Below are positions 61,844 through 64,000 of a stretch of 64,000 nt of DNA, in pieces. The translations under genes were made by a program, and so were the position numbers. The DNA comes from Planctomycetota bacterium (GTDB lineage Bacteria > Planctomycetota > UBA1135 > GCA-002686595): contig JADJLZ010000009.1 in the NCBI GenBank assembly GCA_016709875.1, positions 62,001 through 126,000 of the forward strand, read 5' to 3'. The stretch's first letter is position 1; each line of letters starts with the position of its first letter. The notes beneath the pieces were generated by a model, which ran no database searches, was not told where the DNA came from, and saw nothing but the letters and a program-made list of their open reading frames with translations.

Positions 61844-62949
61844 GCGACACCTCCCGCACGCGGCGCGGGATCGCGCGGCAGCGGCGTGCCGCCGGTGCTG
61901 TCGGAGGTGTAGAGCGCCTCGACCAGCGCCATCGTGTGCCAGGCATCCTCGACCGAAGTCGGGAGAGCCGTGTCCTCGCCGCTCGCGACGCGCTGCAGGC
62001 TCGACATCGGCCCGCGGAACGCGTCGGGGAACCAGTTGCCGACGAGCGGCACCTCCTGCCATTCCTGCGAACCCTCGAGTGCGATCTCGAGCGCGTCCGG
62101 ACGGCCGCGCGGGTAGTCCAGATTGACGCCCAGCGTCAGCACCGCGGCGCCGCGCGTGCCCTCGACGCGCAGCGACGAGCTCTGGTGTTTCGGTCCGTGC
62201 TTGTGGTGGTGGTTGATCGAGAGCGCGCAGCGCACGTCGTCGGCGTAGTCGAGGATCGCCGTCGTGCGGCTCGAGGCGAGAGCGGGCGCATCCGGATGCT
62301 TGACGGTGCGCGCCATCACCGCGCGCGGCTCGCCGAGCAGCGCGCGGATCGCATCGAGGTAGTGGATCGAGTGCAGCGCGATCTCCATGCGCTCGAGGCC
62401 TTGCATGAACGGCCAGAGCTCCCAGGGCATGCGGCAGTTGACGTGCACCTCGAGCTCCACGAGGCGGCCGAGCAGGCCGCGCTCGAGCGCATCGGCGAGC
62501 GCCAGCATGGCCGGGCTGAAGCGCAGCTGGAAGTTCTGGGCGGCGGTGATCCCGCGCTCGCGGCAGGCGCCGCGGATGCGCGTCGCGTCGGCGAGGTCGA
62601 GTCCCAGCGGCTTCTGCAGCAGTGCGAAAGAGCCGCGCGGCAATTGCGCGACGGTCTCGAACAGCGCGCCCGGCGGCAGCGCGAGGTCGAACAGCGCGCC
62701 GGGCAGTGCGAGCGCCTCTTCCAGCGAGGCGCAGGCGCGCGGGATGCCCCAGCGCTGCGCCGTCGCTCGCGCGCGCGACGCATCGAGGTCGAAGATGCCC
62801 GCGACCTCGAGGCCGAGCGCGCGGTAGGCCGGCAGGTGCGCGTCGTGGACGATGCCGCCCGCACCCAGGATCACGATCGGACGCGGCGCGCGGGCGCTCG
62901 GCCAGCGCTGGCGCAGATCGCTCGGCACGAGGCTCGCGACGGGGTTCAT
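61840..62949 (-). CDS. Gfo/Idh/MocA-family oxidoreductase, candidate L-fucose dehydrogenase
   Basis: A 369-residue NAD(P)-dependent sugar oxidoreductase. Rossmann motif VILGAGGIVHDAHLPAYRALGL, the family EKP-like segment (here LLQKPLGLDL), ALHSIHYLDAIRALLG in the position of the catalytic-His region, and a late beta-sheet domain are visible. The first fucose step, L-fucose to L-fucono-lactone, has no other candidate in the operon, so this protein is the best candidate; the usual enzymes are SDR or aldo-keto reductase types. The ATG and stop overlap its neighbours as ATGA and GTGA. Confidence 0.85.
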   Translation of the reverse strand: MNPVASLVPSDLRQRWPSARAPRPIVILGAGGIVHDAHLPAYRALGLEVAGIFDLDASRARATAQRWGIPRACASLEEALALPGALFDLALPPGALFETVAQLPRGSFALLQKPLGLDLADATRIRGACRERGITAAQNFQLRFSPAMLALADALERGLLGRLVELEVHVNCRMPWELWPFMQGLERMEIALHSIHYLDAIRALLGEPRAVMARTVKHPDAPALASSRTTAILDYADDVRCALSINHHHKHGPKHQSSSLRVEGTRGAAVLTLGVNLDYPRGRPDALEIALEGSQEWQEVPLVGNWFPDAFRGPMSSLQRVASGEDTALPTSVEDAWHTMALVEALYTSDSTGGTPLPRDPAPRAGGVA

Positions 62950-63764
62950 GTGCCTGGCGCGTTCCGTTCGCCTCGGGCCCCCGATCCGAGCAGCACGGAG
63001 AGGCGCGCGGAGGCATCGAGCAGCGCTGCGCGCAGCACGGCCACGCTGCCCGCTTCGGCGCGGTCGAGGCGCTCGATGAAGGGCACGGTCAGCGCGCCCA
63101 CGGCCGCGCCACGGTGGTTGAAGACCGGATAGCTGAAATCGTGCACGCCGCGGATGCGCGTGCTCTCCATGTCTTCGTAGCCGCGGCGGCGGATCTTCTC
63201 GAAGAGCGCCGCCTGGCGCGCGGCCTCGGCGCTCGCGTCGGAGCTGCCGGCGAGCGCGAGCAGCCGCTCGCGGTCCTCCTCGTCCTGGAAGGCGAGCAGC
63301 ACGCGGCCCGAGGCCGTCGCCGAGAGCTGGATCACCGAACCCACGCGCACCGCGAATCCGATCTCGCCCGGAGCGTCGGCCTGCGCGATCACGATCCCGC
63401 GCCCCTCGTGCGTCACGACCAGGTGGCAGGACTGGTGGATCTCCTCGGCCAGAGCGCGCATCAGCGGAAGCGCCGCGTCGAGCAGGCGCGCGAGCGGCGC
63501 GTGGCGGTGGCTCAACTCGAAGAGCTTGAGCGTCAGGACGTAGCGGTCGCCCGGGCGTTGGATCGAGAGGTACCCGCGCTCGACCAGGCAGTTGAGCATG
63601 CGGAAGATCTCGCCCACCGAGCGCTCGAGCGTGCGCGCGACGTCGGCTTGCGAGAGGCCCTCGGGGTGGGCGCTCAGGAGTTCGAGGATGTCGAGGCCCT
63701 TCTCGAGGGCGGGTGCCCGGTAGCGTCCCGGGGTCTTCGGCGGTACGGTGGCACGGCGCGGCAT
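62946..63764 (-). CDS. IclR-family transcriptional regulator
   Basis: A regulator of about 272 residues. It has an N-terminal winged helix-turn-helix (LEKGLDILELLSAHPEGLSQADVARTLERSVGEIFRMLNCLVERGYL) and a C-terminal IclR effector domain (SCHLVVTHEGRGIVIAQADAPGEIGFAVRVGSVIQLSATASGRVLLAF), whose ligand is probably a pathway intermediate. The ATG at 63764 has GGAG 9 nt upstream; a start at 63773 is an alternative. It is the first gene of the fucose operon, coupled to the Gfo gene by ATGA, and divergent from the sugar-binding lipoprotein gene. Confidence 0.92.
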   Translation of the reverse strand: MPRRATVPPKTPGRYRAPALEKGLDILELLSAHPEGLSQADVARTLERSVGEIFRMLNCLVERGYLSIQRPGDRYVLTLKLFELSHRHAPLARLLDAALPLMRALAEEIHQSCHLVVTHEGRGIVIAQADAPGEIGFAVRVGSVIQLSATASGRVLLAFQDEEDRERLLALAGSSDASAEAARQAALFEKIRRRGYEDMESTRIRGVHDFSYPVFNHRGAAVGALTVPFIERLDRAEAGSVAVLRAALLDASARLSVLLGSGARGERNAPGT

Positions 63765-63783
63765 GGGGGGCATCTCCGGGGCG

Positions 63784-63802
63784 CTGTGTTTTACGCACAC
63801 AG
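63784..63802. promoter_or_regulatory. Candidate IclR operator (inverted repeat)
   Basis: Perfect arms CTGTGT and ACACAG around a 7-nt spacer in the 100-bp divergent interval. AT-richer TTTTACGCA and TTTTCGCAA direct-repeat-like elements follow. The location between iclR and the transport gene fits an autoregulatory site, but binding is unproven. Confidence 0.45.
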
Positions 63803-63866
63803 TCCGATTTTCGCAAATACAAGATGCGGCGCCGCACCCCGGACCGTATCCATAGTGGCCTCCCCC

Positions 63867-64000
63867 ATGCACCCCGCCCGCGCGCTCTGCTGCGTCCTCC
63901 TGCTCCTCGCCGGCTGTTCGAAGTCCGCTCCGGATGGCGCGAGCGCGAAGCCCGTGTACGCCGTGATCCCCAAGGGCACGACGCACGTGTACTGGAAGGC
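63867..64000 (+). CDS. Sugar ABC transporter substrate-binding lipoprotein, N-terminal fragment
   Basis: The first 45 codons only; the gene runs off the window. It begins MHPARALCCVLLLLAGC, a lipoprotein signal with lipobox LAGC, followed by a short linker and VYAVIPKGTTHVYWK, the typical first strand of RbsB-type periplasmic binding proteins. It is divergent from iclR, so it is likely the first gene of a fucose (or other sugar) ABC importer regulated with the catabolic operon. Confidence 0.82.
   Translation, partial: MHPARALCCVLLLLAGCSKSAPDGASAKPVYAVIPKGTTHVYWK

Overview
The window is 64 kb of very GC-rich, gene-dense bacterial chromosome. Several features point to a Planctomycetota-like lineage, which is an inference from protein style and not a taxonomic test. 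They include large secreted proteins built from GGSFT-x-AGG / DDGSGPALY repeats, recurrent cysteine-containing C-terminal modules, a cluster of secreted glycan-degrading proteins, and a Gfo/Idh/MocA plus DUF1080-like repertoire. No plasmid, phage or rRNA genes are seen. Housekeeping genes dominate the first two thirds and a glycan and fucose utilisation region fills the last third.

Layout. 1-8.6 kb: secA (cut by the window edge, with an apparent 1-nt frameshift), a secreted beta-propeller protein, a minus-strand run dksA-like/lspA/pyrD/response regulator, a Xer recombinase and sthA. 8.7-14.4 kb: two tandem secreted paralogues, each with about 14 repeats. 14.6-23.5 kb: uvrC, uvrB, gamma-glutamyltransferase and a NIL-domain protein. 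The uvrB/GGT pair is split by a 2.85-kb segment bounded by 41-bp perfect direct repeats that duplicate the 3' end of the GGT gene. 23.5-26.2 kb: a membrane protein, a secreted endonuclease/phosphatase-family protein, tRNA-Cys and tRNA-Leu. 26.2-37 kb: an RsmB-like RNA methyltransferase fused to a cysteine-cluster domain, pepA, ETF-QO, moaE, moaD, ssb, PilZ, a nucleotidyltransferase pair, prmC, PPK2, prfA and rpmE. 37-44.4 kb: a hybrid histidine kinase, maf, a degenerate HhH-GPD protein, rpsP and ffh. 44.4-45.6 kb: a REP-type (RAYT) transposase bracketed by 37-bp inverted repeats, which also form the upstream regions of ffh and of a DUF2071 gene.

46.4-64 kb reads as a host- or algal-glycan utilisation locus. 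It encodes a GH20 beta-hexosaminidase, an M60-type (mucinase-like) metalloprotease, a large secreted multidomain protein and a GH29 alpha-L-fucosidase lipoprotein. It also carries a nearly complete non-phosphorylated L-fucose pathway: mutarotase, candidate Gfo-type dehydrogenase, fuconolactonase, L-fuconate dehydratase, SDR dehydrogenase and FAH-family hydrolase. An IclR regulator and the start of a sugar-binding lipoprotein gene follow. Two hydroxyacid oxidoreductases (LDH2-type and LhgO-type) are coupled to the fucosidase gene and could oxidise the lactate that the pathway produces.

Sequence-level patterns: many start codons lie 6-8 nt after a TAnnnT -10-like box with no ribosome binding site, suggesting leaderless mRNAs. 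An identical AAAAAACCAG-CCCGC-CTGGTTTTTT palindrome occurs three times as a terminator. Three convergent gene pairs end in one shared CTAG. Four minus-strand genes, including secA, carry single apparent frameshifts, which suggests consensus errors in the assembly more than true pseudogenes.
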